A stretch of 54,498 nucleotides of DNA, from assembly GCF_003970795.1 (NCBI RefSeq), contig NZ_RWKW01000057.1, forward strand, positions 1 through 54,498. Reading direction: 5' to 3'. Below the pieces are notes generated by a model. It was given only the letters and a program-made list of their open reading frames with translations. It ran no database searches and had not been told where the DNA came from. Made by a program: the position numbers and the translations under genes. Below are positions 1 to 7,744 of this stretch, piece after piece (the first letter of the stretch is position 1; the number at the start of each line of letters is the position of its first letter). The DNA is from Aquibium carbonis (GTDB lineage Bacteria; Pseudomonadota; Alphaproteobacteria; Rhizobiales; Rhizobiaceae).

Positions 1-190
1 CGGGCAGCAGCGCCGCGTTGGCTCCGACGGACGGCAGGCCCGACGGCGGCAAGCCGCCGGCATTGTCGTTTTCGCCGCGCCGGGGCGTCTCGACCGCAGG
101 TGCATCACTTTCCTCGCGTGCCGCTTCGCCGGCCGACATGGCGGCAACGCGCGCGAGGTCGATCCATCCGGGCGTCGGGTGGCGGGTCAT
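1..190 (-). CDS. Unknown protein, N-terminal 63 residues only (runs off the left edge)
   Basis: An open frame starts with ATG at 190 and stays open to the window edge. Its ATG overlaps the btuD stop as ATGA, the same coupling seen at the other joints of this operon, so it is probably the fifth gene of the B12-uptake operon. The visible part begins MTRHPTPGWIDLARVAAMSA and then becomes rich in Ala, Glu, Pro and Gly, looking like a disordered leader before a domain lying outside the window. No family motif can be recognised. A link to cobalamin metabolism is inferred only from position and overlap. Confidence 0.5.
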   Translation of the reverse strand, partial: MTRHPTPGWIDLARVAAMSAGEAAREESDAPAVETPRRGENDNAGGLPPSGLPSVGANAALLP

Positions 191-990
191 CGCGCGCCTC
201 CGGCGTCGACGAGCCGCGATGCGTCTGCCAGCCCGACAGGCGCCAGCACCGGTCGCCCGTCTAGTTGCGCGATGTGGGCGCGGATGCCGAAGACGCTCGC
301 CAGCATGGGCGCGTCGAGGACGTCGGCCGGGTCGCCGTCGGCTGCCACCACACCGTCGCGCAGCAGCACCACGCGGTCGCACCAGCGCGCTGCCAGCGTC
401 AGGTCGTGCAGCGAGACGAGGATGGCGCGGCCGCGCCTGGCGATGGTGCCGAGCGCGGCCATCATCGAAATCTGGTGCGCCGGATCGAGGCCCGACGCCG
501 GCTCGTCGGCGATCAGCACCGGCGTGTCCTGGGCGATGGCGCGCGCGGCCAGCACGCGGGCCTGCTCGCCTCCGGAGAGTTCGGTCGCGGGGCGCGCGGC
601 GAGGCCTTCGACGTCCATCACCGCCATCGCCTCGCGGCAGATGTCCAGGTCGCGGGGGCCGGGCTTCGCGCCGAAACCGAGCCAGGGCAGGCGGCCGAGC
701 GCCACCGCCTTTTCCACGCTCACCGGCCAGCCGATCACCCGCGTCTGCGGCAGGTAGGCCATCAGCCGGGCGCGTTCTGCGGGCAACAGGGCCGCGCCGT
801 CGCGCTCGCCGATCCGCACCGTGCCGGTGTGGGCGGTCTGTCCGGCCAGCGCTCGCATCAGCGTCGACTTGCCAGCGCCGTTGGGGCCCAGCAAACCGAC
901 CACCTCGCCCGGCCGCACCGAAAGGTCGACGCCGCGCAGCACCGTCCGTCCGGCGAGGTCGACATGCAGGGCGAGGGCGGAGAGCTCCAT
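187..990 (-). CDS. btuD: Vitamin B12 ABC transporter ATP-binding protein BtuD
   Basis: This 267-residue ABC ATPase of the siderophore/cobalamin (FecE/BtuD/HmuV) class would hydrolyse ATP at the inner face of the membrane to drive uptake through BtuC. Walker A reads GPNGAGKST, the signature is LSGGE, Walker B ends LIADEP and the switch His lies in VSLHD. I chose the ATG at 990 (MELSALAL) because it overlaps the btuC stop as TGATG; an ATG 12 codons upstream would lie inside btuC. The family alone does not separate iron, haem and B12, but the riboswitch and BtuB-like receptor heading the operon point to cobalamin. Confidence 0.88.
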   Translation of the reverse strand: MELSALALHVDLAGRTVLRGVDLSVRPGEVVGLLGPNGAGKSTLMRALAGQTAHTGTVRIGERDGAALLPAERARLMAYLPQTRVIGWPVSVEKAVALGRLPWLGFGAKPGPRDLDICREAMAVMDVEGLAARPATELSGGEQARVLAARAIAQDTPVLIADEPASGLDPAHQISMMAALGTIARRGRAILVSLHDLTLAARWCDRVVLLRDGVVAADGDPADVLDAPMLASVFGIRAHIAQLDGRPVLAPVGLADASRLVDAGGAR

Positions 991-1979
991 CAGGCGAGCC
1001 CCCGGCGCGCGCGGGTGACCAGCCACAGGAAGAACGGCGCGCCGATCAGCGCGGTCAGCACGCCGACATTCAGTTCCTTGGCCGGCACGATGGTGCGGGC
1101 GGCGATGTCGGCGGCGAGCAGCAGCGCCGCTCCGCCAAGGCCGGAGGGCAAGAGAAGCCGGCTCGGCATGCGGTCGGTCAGCGGGCGTAAAAGGTGCGGC
1201 ACCACGAGCCCGACGAAGCCGATCGCGCCGGTAACGGCCACGCCCGCGCCCACCGCCAGCGCCACGCCCGCCACCAGCATGATGCGCGCGCGCGGCAGGT
1301 CGATGCCGAGGCTCCGCGCGGCTTCCTCGCCGAAGGACAGCGCGTCGAGCGCGCGCGCCGAGACGAGGATCAGCGCCCAGCCGAGAAGCATTGGCGGCAG
1401 CGAGATCCAGACGTGCAGCATCGACCGGTCCTTGATCGAGCCGAGCAGCCAGAAGATGATTTCGTAGCTGGCGAAGGGGTTCGGTGACAGGTTGAGCGCC
1501 AGCGAGGTGAACGCGCCGGCCAGGCTGGACAGCGCGATGCCGGCGAGGATCAGTGTCAGCGTCGTGGTGTTGCCTGCGGCGATCGCCAGAAGCACGATGA
1601 CGGCCACCAGCGCGCCGATCATCGCGCCGGCCGGCAGCGCCAGCATCGAGGCGCCCGCGAACCCCGAATAGAACACTGCGACGGCGCCGAGCGAGGCCGT
1701 GGCCGAGACACCGATGATGCCGGGCTCGGCCAGCGGGTTGCGCAGGAAGCCCTGCAGCGCCGCGCCGGAAAGCCCGAGCCCGAAGCCGACGAGGGCCGCC
1801 AGCAGCGCGCGCGGCAGGCGCACCTCGCGCATGATGATTTTTGCCGCCTCGCCGCCGCCCGACAACAGCCCCTCAAGGCTCGCGGTGACGCCCAGCGCGG
1901 CCGGGCCGATCATCAGCGAGGCCGCAAAGAGCGCTGCGACCAAAAGCGCCAGCACGAGGGTCAGGCGGGCTGGGCTCAT
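990..1979 (-). CDS. btuC: Vitamin B12 ABC transporter permease BtuC (FecCD family)
   Basis: A 329-residue, highly hydrophobic FecCD-family permease, normal in length, with roughly ten predicted membrane segments starting at residue 6. The conserved segment LRNPLAEPGIIGVS after the second helix and GAIGFVGLVVPHLLR near the C-terminus, the cytoplasmic region that docks the ATPase, are typical. It would form the inner-membrane channel for cobalamin together with BtuD and receive substrate from BtuF. The start at 1979 overlaps the btuF stop (ATGA) and the stop overlaps the btuD start (TGATG), so translation is probably coupled through the operon. Confidence 0.9.
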   Translation of the reverse strand: MSPARLTLVLALLVAALFAASLMIGPAALGVTASLEGLLSGGGEAAKIIMREVRLPRALLAALVGFGLGLSGAALQGFLRNPLAEPGIIGVSATASLGAVAVFYSGFAGASMLALPAGAMIGALVAVIVLLAIAAGNTTTLTLILAGIALSSLAGAFTSLALNLSPNPFASYEIIFWLLGSIKDRSMLHVWISLPPMLLGWALILVSARALDALSFGEEAARSLGIDLPRARIMLVAGVALAVGAGVAVTGAIGFVGLVVPHLLRPLTDRMPSRLLLPSGLGGAALLLAADIAARTIVPAKELNVGVLTALIGAPFFLWLVTRARRGLA

Positions 1980-2905
1980 CCCGATGCGCCTGTTCGCGAG
2001 AGGATTTCGTCGCGAAGGGCGCGCAACGCCCGCACGGCCTCCAGCGTGAACGGCCCGCCGCAACTCCACGATCCGCGCGGCACGACGCCGGTTGCAGCCA
2101 CTGCGCCGCTGGCGGCGATGGCCGGGTGGCGCGTCACCTGGTCGGCGAGCGCCGGGGCCTCGTCGATCCGGGCGGAAAGCAGGACGACGTCGGGCCGGTC
2201 GGTGATCAGGAGTTCGAGCGGGTAGGGCGTCATGCCGGAAAAGCCGCGCTCGGCCGCCAGGTTGCGGAATCCGGCTGCCGCAAGCACGCTGTCGGCCAGC
2301 GTGCCGGCCCCGGTGGCAACCCCGTTCTGGCCGAAGATGACGGCTGTCGGGCGCGGCGCACCGGCAGCGACCGTCAGATCCGCGAGGTCGCGCTCGAAGG
2401 CGGACGCCATCGCCTCGGCGCCGGCCTGTTCGCCCAGAATCGCTCCCATCCGGCGGATGTCGGCGGCGATGGTGTCGAGCGTCTGGGTATAGCCGAATTC
2501 CTCCACCCGCATGCCCAGATGGCGCAGCAGCTGGGTCGTGTTGTGCAGCGAATAGGTGCCGGTCACCACCACGTCCGGGCGGGCGACGAACACCTCCTCG
2601 GCTACGCCGGCATTCTTCGGATAGACCCGGGCGTCTCCATGCAAGTAGGAATAGTCCGGTTCGTCGGACAGCACCGACAGGGAGACGATGCGACCGGGAT
2701 CGGCCAGCGCCAGCACAAGCTGGTCGGTGCAGACGTTGAGCGACATCACGCGCGGCGCTTCCTGCGCCGGCGCCTGAGCGGCAAGGCCGACGACCACCGC
2801 CAGGCCAAGCAGAGCGGCGGTCATCGACGTCGAAAGCCCGCCCGGCAGCCGCGCGCCGACGGCCGACAGGCCGCGCGCGCAGGAAACAGCCGGGCGGCGG
2901 CGCAT
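1976..2905 (-). CDS. btuF: Periplasmic cobalamin-binding protein BtuF
   Basis: A 309-residue TroA/BtuF-type substrate-binding protein that should carry B12 from the outer-membrane receptor to BtuCD. A hydrophobic signal segment precedes the cut near AQAPAQ-EAP. The mature part begins with the family pattern RVMSLNVCTDQLVLAL and has two lobes joined by a long helix. I chose ATG 2905 because it overlaps the btuB stop (TGATG). An internal Met at residue 28 would give a more compact signal peptide and is a reasonable alternative. The fold also serves haem and siderophores, so the ligand assignment rests on the riboswitch. Confidence 0.85.
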   Translation of the reverse strand: MRRRPAVSCARGLSAVGARLPGGLSTSMTAALLGLAVVVGLAAQAPAQEAPRVMSLNVCTDQLVLALADPGRIVSLSVLSDEPDYSYLHGDARVYPKNAGVAEEVFVARPDVVVTGTYSLHNTTQLLRHLGMRVEEFGYTQTLDTIAADIRRMGAILGEQAGAEAMASAFERDLADLTVAAGAPRPTAVIFGQNGVATGAGTLADSVLAAAGFRNLAAERGFSGMTPYPLELLITDRPDVVLLSARIDEAPALADQVTRHPAIAASGAVAATGVVPRGSWSCGGPFTLEAVRALRALRDEILSRTGASG

Positions 2906-4884
2906 CAGAACTGCGCCTTGAAGCCCGCGAAGGCGGAGATGCCTGCGGTGCCGAAGCCCGGCGACACCTGGTATTTCTGGTCGAGCAGGTTCTCGACGCG
3001 CAGATAGGCCTCGGTGTTGTCGGTTGGCTTGTAGGCCACCTTGGCATTGATCAGCACGTAGTCGTCGAGCTTCACGTCGCCGCGCACGGCACTGTACTGC
3101 GTGCAGTCCACCGGATCGAAGGTGGGCGGCGGGAAGCATGTTCCCAGATAGGCCTGGCTGCCGACGATGACCGTGTCGATCGCGTCGAGGGGGATCTTGG
3201 CGGTCGCCGAGATCGTCCACTTCTCCGCCGGGCGAACCGTGGCCTGAAGCCCGATCGCGTGCTCGGGAATGCGGATGGCGTGATCGCCGTCGGCGTCCGT
3301 GGCGCGGGTGTAGGTATAGTTGGCGCCGATATCGAGCCAGCTCGATGCCTTCCAGGTGAAGGAGGTCTCCACACCGCGCGACTTCGTCGTCCCGTCCGAC
3401 TGCTGGTACGTGTAGGTCACGTTGTCGTAGATGATCAGGTCGTCGACATCGAGCATGAAGAAGGTCACGTCGGCCACCAACGCCCCGCCGAGGAAGGTCT
3501 GCTCCACGCCCGCGTCGAAGCTGAAGCTCGTCTCGGGCTGCAGGTCAGTGTTGCCGACATAAGGTCCGAACAGTTCATAGAGGCTCGGTGCCCGGAAGCC
3601 GGTGCCCACCGAGCTGTGCAGCCGCGTTCCGGTCTGGTCGAACAGGTAGGACGCGGTGCCGCGATAGGTGAGGTGCTCGCCGAATTCCGAGTGGCTGTCG
3701 TGGCGCAGGCCTGCGGTCAGAACGAGATTCTCGACTGGTTGGACGATCGCCTGTGTCCACAGGCCGGTCAGTTCGAAACCATCATCGGTGTCGGTGCCGT
3801 AATTGTCGGTGGCGGCCGCGTTCTGCCACTCATGGTCCGCGCCGTACTGCAGTGTCAGCCAGGTCGAAGCCTCGAACGAACCCTGATAGTCGAGCTTGGT
3901 GCGGGTGCCGGTGTAATCCGCGTCGAAGGCGCCGTAGAGCGGATCGACGGAGCGGATGGCCCGATCGAGCTGGAACACCTGGACCGAGGCGGTGTTCTTC
4001 ATCCGGCCGTCCAGCAGGTCGAGGTTGAAACCGAAGCGGGCGGCAGCCTGCTGGGTCGCATTCCTGTTCGCGAGGTTGTCGGACGGTTCGACGATCTCGC
4101 CCGTATCGGGGATCACGTAGCGGTCATTGTCGTAGTCGGCCTCGCCCTTGATGTAGAGGGCGCTGCCGAAGACGGAGAAATTCTCGCTGAAGCGGTACTC
4201 GCCGTTGACGTCGATGTTGCCCAGGTCGAAGGCGTCGCCCTCGGTCCCGAGCGCGGCCGAGGAGATGCCGTCGGTGTGGAAGCCGGCGACGTTGAACGAC
4301 AGGCTCGCCTTGTCGTTGGCGGCGCGCAAGCCGTAGGCGCCGCGCACGGTGCCGTTCGATCCGGCCTCGACGCCGACGAGGTGCCTGACGCCGGGCTCGA
4401 TGCCGCCGAGCGTCGAAATGGAAATGACGCCGGCGATCGCATCCGAGCCGTAGAGCGTGCTTTGCGATCCCTTCAGCACCTCGATGCTGTTGACGCCGTC
4501 GGCGAGCAGGTACTGGTAGGAAGTCTGGGCCTGCGTGCTCGTCGGGTCGGAAATGTCGATGCCGTTGTAGAGCGTCTTCACGTAGCGGCGCGGCAGGCCG
4601 CGCACCGAGAGGCTCGCTTCCGTGCCCGGCCCGCCGGGCGAGGTGACGTGGATGCCGGGCAACTGGTTCAGATAGTCGACGATCAGCGGCCGGGCCTGCT
4701 CTTCGATCTCCTCCCTGCTGACGGTCTCCACCGTCGAGCCGGTCTTGGCCTTGTCGGTCGGCGTGCGGTTCGGCGTGACGACGATCTCGCCGATGTCGAG
4801 CTCCTGCGCGAAGGCGGGCGCGGCGACCACGAGTGCGAAAACGGATACGGCAGCGGAAAGCGACAGCGCTTTCTTGGTGTTCAT
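2905..4884 (-). CDS. btuB: TonB-dependent outer-membrane cobalamin receptor BtuB
   Basis: A 659-residue TonB-dependent receptor. A signal peptide (about residues 1-27, ending APAFAQ) is followed by a TonB box EIVVTP at 33-38, a plug domain to about residue 150 (with the pattern SVRGLPRRYVKTLYNG and the segment IEVLKGSQSTLYGSDAIAG), then a beta-barrel ending in phenylalanine as outer-membrane proteins do. The box and plug resemble E. coli BtuB. The start at 4884 (MNTKKALS) has a GGGGGA Shine-Dalgarno; longer upstream frames would be translated from the riboswitch and are rejected. It is first gene of the operon and is controlled by the cobalamin riboswitch upstream. Confidence 0.92.
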   Translation of the reverse strand: MNTKKALSLSAAVSVFALVVAAPAFAQELDIGEIVVTPNRTPTDKAKTGSTVETVSREEIEEQARPLIVDYLNQLPGIHVTSPGGPGTEASLSVRGLPRRYVKTLYNGIDISDPTSTQAQTSYQYLLADGVNSIEVLKGSQSTLYGSDAIAGVISISTLGGIEPGVRHLVGVEAGSNGTVRGAYGLRAANDKASLSFNVAGFHTDGISSAALGTEGDAFDLGNIDVNGEYRFSENFSVFGSALYIKGEADYDNDRYVIPDTGEIVEPSDNLANRNATQQAAARFGFNLDLLDGRMKNTASVQVFQLDRAIRSVDPLYGAFDADYTGTRTKLDYQGSFEASTWLTLQYGADHEWQNAAATDNYGTDTDDGFELTGLWTQAIVQPVENLVLTAGLRHDSHSEFGEHLTYRGTASYLFDQTGTRLHSSVGTGFRAPSLYELFGPYVGNTDLQPETSFSFDAGVEQTFLGGALVADVTFFMLDVDDLIIYDNVTYTYQQSDGTTKSRGVETSFTWKASSWLDIGANYTYTRATDADGDHAIRIPEHAIGLQATVRPAEKWTISATAKIPLDAIDTVIVGSQAYLGTCFPPPTFDPVDCTQYSAVRGDVKLDDYVLINAKVAYKPTDNTEAYLRVENLLDQKYQVSPGFGTAGISAFAGFKAQF

Positions 4885-5027
4885 GACGGTCCCCCAGCCC
4901 CGCGGCCCCTCGGACGCGGTCATGGTTGCAATGATGCCGGTGGGATCGGATCGGAGTCCCCCAGCGATGACGAAAGCCACCACTGTGCGAGACAGCGCCG
5001 GAAGCTCCCCGCATCCGGAAACGTGAC

Positions 5028-5222
5028 GGCTCGAGGCAGGTCTCCTGGCTTGCGGTTCAGCGGCTTGCCCTGCCTTCCCGAGACGGCGAACGCGTCTCAG
5101 TGGCATCAGCGGACAAGCCTCGCCGCTTACAGTTGCGGGGGCAGCTACGGTTGCGATGCCGGCGGCACCGTCCCGTATTCCCTATTTCCTCCCGGCCTGC
5201 AGTGGCGCGGGAACCTCGAACG
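5028..5222 (-). promoter_or_regulatory. Cobalamin riboswitch in the btuB leader
   Basis: Read on the minus strand, the leader contains the landmarks of an adenosylcobalamin aptamer in the right order: an AGGTTCCCG 5' arm, AACCGTAGCTGCCCCCGCAA, CTGTAAGCGG, the B12 box GCCACTG (about 5106-5100), GGGAAGGC, and the 3' end CAAGCCAGGAGACCTGCC. Bound cobalamin normally lowers expression of uptake genes, probably here by hiding the ribosome site in the stretch leading to btuB at 4884. Aptamer limits are approximate. Confidence 0.93.
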
Positions 5223-5228
5223 GTGTCA

Positions 5229-5257
5229 CATTAACAGTCCGTAAAGGGCGCGGTCAA
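5229..5257 (-). promoter_or_regulatory. Sigma70-type promoter of btuB
   Basis: On the minus strand TTGACC (5257-5252) and TTAATG (5234-5229) are separated by exactly 17 bases. Transcription would begin near 5222, just before the riboswitch. Confidence 0.7.
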
Positions 5258-5328
5258 CGGGATCGCCGGCCCGTTTCCGACCTGTCTGCACACGCTGCAC
5301 CGCACGTGCTCGCGGCGTTTGCACGATG

Positions 5329-5395
5329 TTTAGCCAGACTAAAATTGTGCTTGACTCGTTCCGCGCATGACGTCACGTTTTACAAATACTAAAAC
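5329..5395 (+). promoter_or_regulatory. Two palindromic candidate operators ahead of the XRE/cupin gene
   Basis: TTTAG-CCAGA-CTAAA (5329-5343) and GTTTTA-N7-TAAAAC (5377-5395) are inverted repeats; written as TTTAGCCAGACTAAAA and TTTTACAAATACTAAAA they are also similar to each other, with starts about 49 bases apart. The first covers a TAAAAT that could be a -10 element; TTGACT occurs at 5351. The second ends 11 bases before the GTG start. Autoregulation by the XRE protein is the simplest reading. A nearly identical copy of the first palindrome occurs at 53329. Confidence 0.5.
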
Positions 5396-5405
5396 GAGGT
5401 GAGGC

Positions 5406-6086
5406 GTGGCCGACCGGGTGGATCACGAAGACTTTGCGGGCGTCGAAGCGGCGCCGCTGGGCGATCGCCTGCGCACGCGGCGGCAGGCGCTCGGCCTGAC
5501 CCTGAAGGAGGTCGCGGACGGCGCGGGCCTGTCCGTCGGCTTCATCTCCCAGATCGAGCGCGGCATCACCACGCCGTCGCTGTCGTCGCTGGTTTCGGTG
5601 TCGCGGGTTCTCGGCCTGCATGTCTCCGAGTTCCTGTCGCAGCCCAAGGTCACCGCGTCGATGACCCGGCAGAACCAGCGCCAGCACTATGCCGTCGGCG
5701 GCAATTCGCTGGTCTACGAGCGTCTGTCGACCTCGTTTCCCGGCAACGTGCTGCGCAGCCTCATCATTCACGAGCCACCCGGCTATCGCTCGGAGCCGAT
5801 CGCCCACGAGGGCGAGGAAATCTTCTACGTGCTGCAGGGCGCGATCACCGTGGAACTCGAAGGCGAGGTCAACATCCTCGAGGCCGGCGACTCGCTGCAC
5901 TTCCAGTCCAACCGGGTGCACTCGTCCTGGAACCACACCGGCTCGCCGGCCACCATCCTGCACACCTGCACCATGGACGTGTTCGGCGACAACCCGGCCG
6001 CGGAGGAGCCGCATCCGGTCGTCCAGAAGGCGACCGCGCGCGGCAAGAAAGCAACCAGATCCAAGATCAACGAAGGGGAAAAATGA
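5406..6086 (+). CDS. XRE-family regulator with C-terminal cupin sensor domain
   Basis: A 226-residue transcription regulator. A helix-turn-helix of the XRE/Cro type covers about residues 18-75 (LGDRLRTRRQALGLTLKEVA, then LSVGFISQIERG), and a cupin barrel covers about 120-190 (EPIAHEGEEIFYVLQG, then AGDSLHFQSNRVHSSWNH), which in this family usually senses a small ligand. The start is GTG, preceded by GAGGTGAGG. The last codons overlap the binding-protein gene as ATGA, so it is co-transcribed with the importer and probably controls it, sensing the imported compound or a product. The basic tail (residues 208-226) is unremarkable. Confidence 0.88.
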   Translation: MADRVDHEDFAGVEAAPLGDRLRTRRQALGLTLKEVADGAGLSVGFISQIERGITTPSLSSLVSVSRVLGLHVSEFLSQPKVTASMTRQNQRQHYAVGGNSLVYERLSTSFPGNVLRSLIIHEPPGYRSEPIAHEGEEIFYVLQGAITVELEGEVNILEAGDSLHFQSNRVHSSWNHTGSPATILHTCTMDVFGDNPAAEEPHPVVQKATARGKKATRSKINEGEK

Positions 6087-7681
6087 TGACACCGATCGCA
6101 AGGCCGTTCGCGGCCGCACTGCTCGCCGCGACCGTGCTTACGCCGCTCGCCGTTTCGGCTGCGTCCGCGCAGACCGTGCTGCGCCTCGACGAGGTCGCCG
6201 TCGGCGAACTCGATCCGGGCAAGGCGTCGGACTATGCCGACTCCATTCTGATGTTCAACGTCTACGACACGCTGGTCCTGCCGGTGCAGGGCGGCCCGGG
6301 CTATGCGCCGCACCTGGCCGAAAGCTGGGAAGCCGACGGCAACGACTTCGTCTTCAAGCTGCGCCAGGACGTCAAGTTCCAGAGCGGCAACCCGCTCACG
6401 GCCGAGGACGTGGTGTTCTCCTTCGATCGCATGAAGGCGCTGGGGCAGGGCCTGTCCTTCGTCTTCGCCAAGGTGGAGTCCGCCGAAGCCGTCGACGCCG
6501 GCACCGTCCGCTTCAAGCTGTCGGAGGCCTACTCGCCCTTCGTGGCCTCGCTGGTGCGCCTGCCCATCCTCGACAAGGCGCTCGTCATGGAAAACCTCGG
6601 CGAGGGCGACGGCGAGATGAAGGACTGGGGCCAGGCCTTCCTGTCGGCCAACGGCGCCGGCACGGGCGCCTACAAGGTCGTTGCGCACAATCCGCAGCAG
6701 GAAACGGTCATGGAGAAGAACCCTGACTATTTCCTCGACGTGGCCGACAGCGCGCCCGACCAGGTGCGCCTGCGCTACAGCCTCGAGGCCGCTACGGTGC
6801 GTACCCTGATCGCGCAGGGCGAACATGACATCTCCTCGCAGTGGTTGCCGCCGGAGGTGCTGAAGGCGCTTGCCGGCAGCGGCGCGCAGATGCTGAAGGA
6901 GACCGGCGGCGGCGCCTTCTACGTCAAGATGAACACCGCCAAGGCGCCGCTCGACGACGTCAACTGCCGCCTGGCGCTGGCCTCTGCCTTTGACTATTCC
7001 GCCGGCATCCAGATGGTGGCGGTCGCCGACGGCGTCGCGCAGGGCAGCCCGTCCACGGGCGCAATCCCGGTCGGCATGTTCGGCGCCGGGGAGACCCCGC
7101 TGGTGCGCGACCTCGAGGCGGCCAAGGCCCATCTCGCCGCCTGCCAGTACAAGCCCGAGGACTTCACGCTCGAGCTGTCCTGGATCGGCGAAGTGCCGAT
7201 CGAGGAACGCTTCGCGCTTTTGATGCAGGCGAACTTCGCCGAGATCGGCATCAAGTCGGAAATCCGCAAGGTGCCTTGGGCGCTGTTCACCGAACTCGTG
7301 TCGAAGCCCGAGAACACGCCGCACATCTCCCAGATCTTCGCCAATGCGGTGACCGGCGATCCCGACACGCTCTTGTTCCCGATGTATCATTCGACGCTCA
7401 AGGGCACCTGGCAGTCGCCGGAAAACCTCGAAGACGCCACCGTCGACGAGTTGCTGGTGAAGGGCCGCACCGTCACCGATCCCGAGGAGCGCCAGGCCAC
7501 CTATGCCGCGCTCAACGAGCGGCTGATGGAGATCGCGCCGACCATCTACGGCTATGACCGGCAGTCGCTCTTCGCCGCGTCGAACCGGGTCAAGGTGCCG
7601 GCGCTGACCGATCCGGACAAGGCCTTCGGCCTCGACGGCATGGGCTTCTCCTTCCGCCTGATGGAAATGACCGGCCAGTAA
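6083..7681 (+). CDS. Peptide/opine-type ABC transporter substrate-binding protein
   Basis: A 532-residue extracellular solute-binding protein of family 5 (DppA/OppA class). A signal peptide ends near SAASAQ (about residue 32). The mature protein shows the usual family landmarks: YDTLVLPVQG, then APHLAESWEADGNDFVFKLR, then KFQSGNPLTAEDVVFSFDRM. It captures the substrate in the periplasm for the permeases that follow. Family members bind di- and oligopeptides, opines, glutathione or other small amides, so the ligand cannot be read; the hydantoinase and peptidase genes downstream suggest a cyclic or modified amide. The ATG at 6083 overlaps the regulator stop. Confidence 0.9.
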   Translation: MMTPIARPFAAALLAATVLTPLAVSAASAQTVLRLDEVAVGELDPGKASDYADSILMFNVYDTLVLPVQGGPGYAPHLAESWEADGNDFVFKLRQDVKFQSGNPLTAEDVVFSFDRMKALGQGLSFVFAKVESAEAVDAGTVRFKLSEAYSPFVASLVRLPILDKALVMENLGEGDGEMKDWGQAFLSANGAGTGAYKVVAHNPQQETVMEKNPDYFLDVADSAPDQVRLRYSLEAATVRTLIAQGEHDISSQWLPPEVLKALAGSGAQMLKETGGGAFYVKMNTAKAPLDDVNCRLALASAFDYSAGIQMVAVADGVAQGSPSTGAIPVGMFGAGETPLVRDLEAAKAHLAACQYKPEDFTLELSWIGEVPIEERFALLMQANFAEIGIKSEIRKVPWALFTELVSKPENTPHISQIFANAVTGDPDTLLFPMYHSTLKGTWQSPENLEDATVDELLVKGRTVTDPEERQATYAALNERLMEIAPTIYGYDRQSLFAASNRVKVPALTDPDKAFGLDGMGFSFRLMEMTGQ

Positions 7682-7696
7682 CCGGCGCCGTACACC

Positions 7697-7720
7697 GGAC
7701 CGGCGGGCAACCGCCGGTCC
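7697..7720 (+). other. Intercistronic stem-loop with GCAA tetraloop
   Basis: GGACCGGCGG and CCGCCGGTCC form a perfect 10-bp stem closed by the GNRA loop GCAA, 16 bases after the binding-protein stop. No T-run follows. In importer operons such a hairpin usually protects the upstream mRNA so that binding protein is made in excess over permease. Confidence 0.65.
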
Positions 7721-7744
7721 CCCGCAAACGAAAAAGTCAAAGAC

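Noticed and set aside
187-4884. Annotation of the first operon as haem uptake (hmuTUV with a haem receptor)
   Set aside because: The ATPase and permease families allow it, but the leader is a clear cobalamin riboswitch and the receptor's TonB box and plug resemble BtuB.
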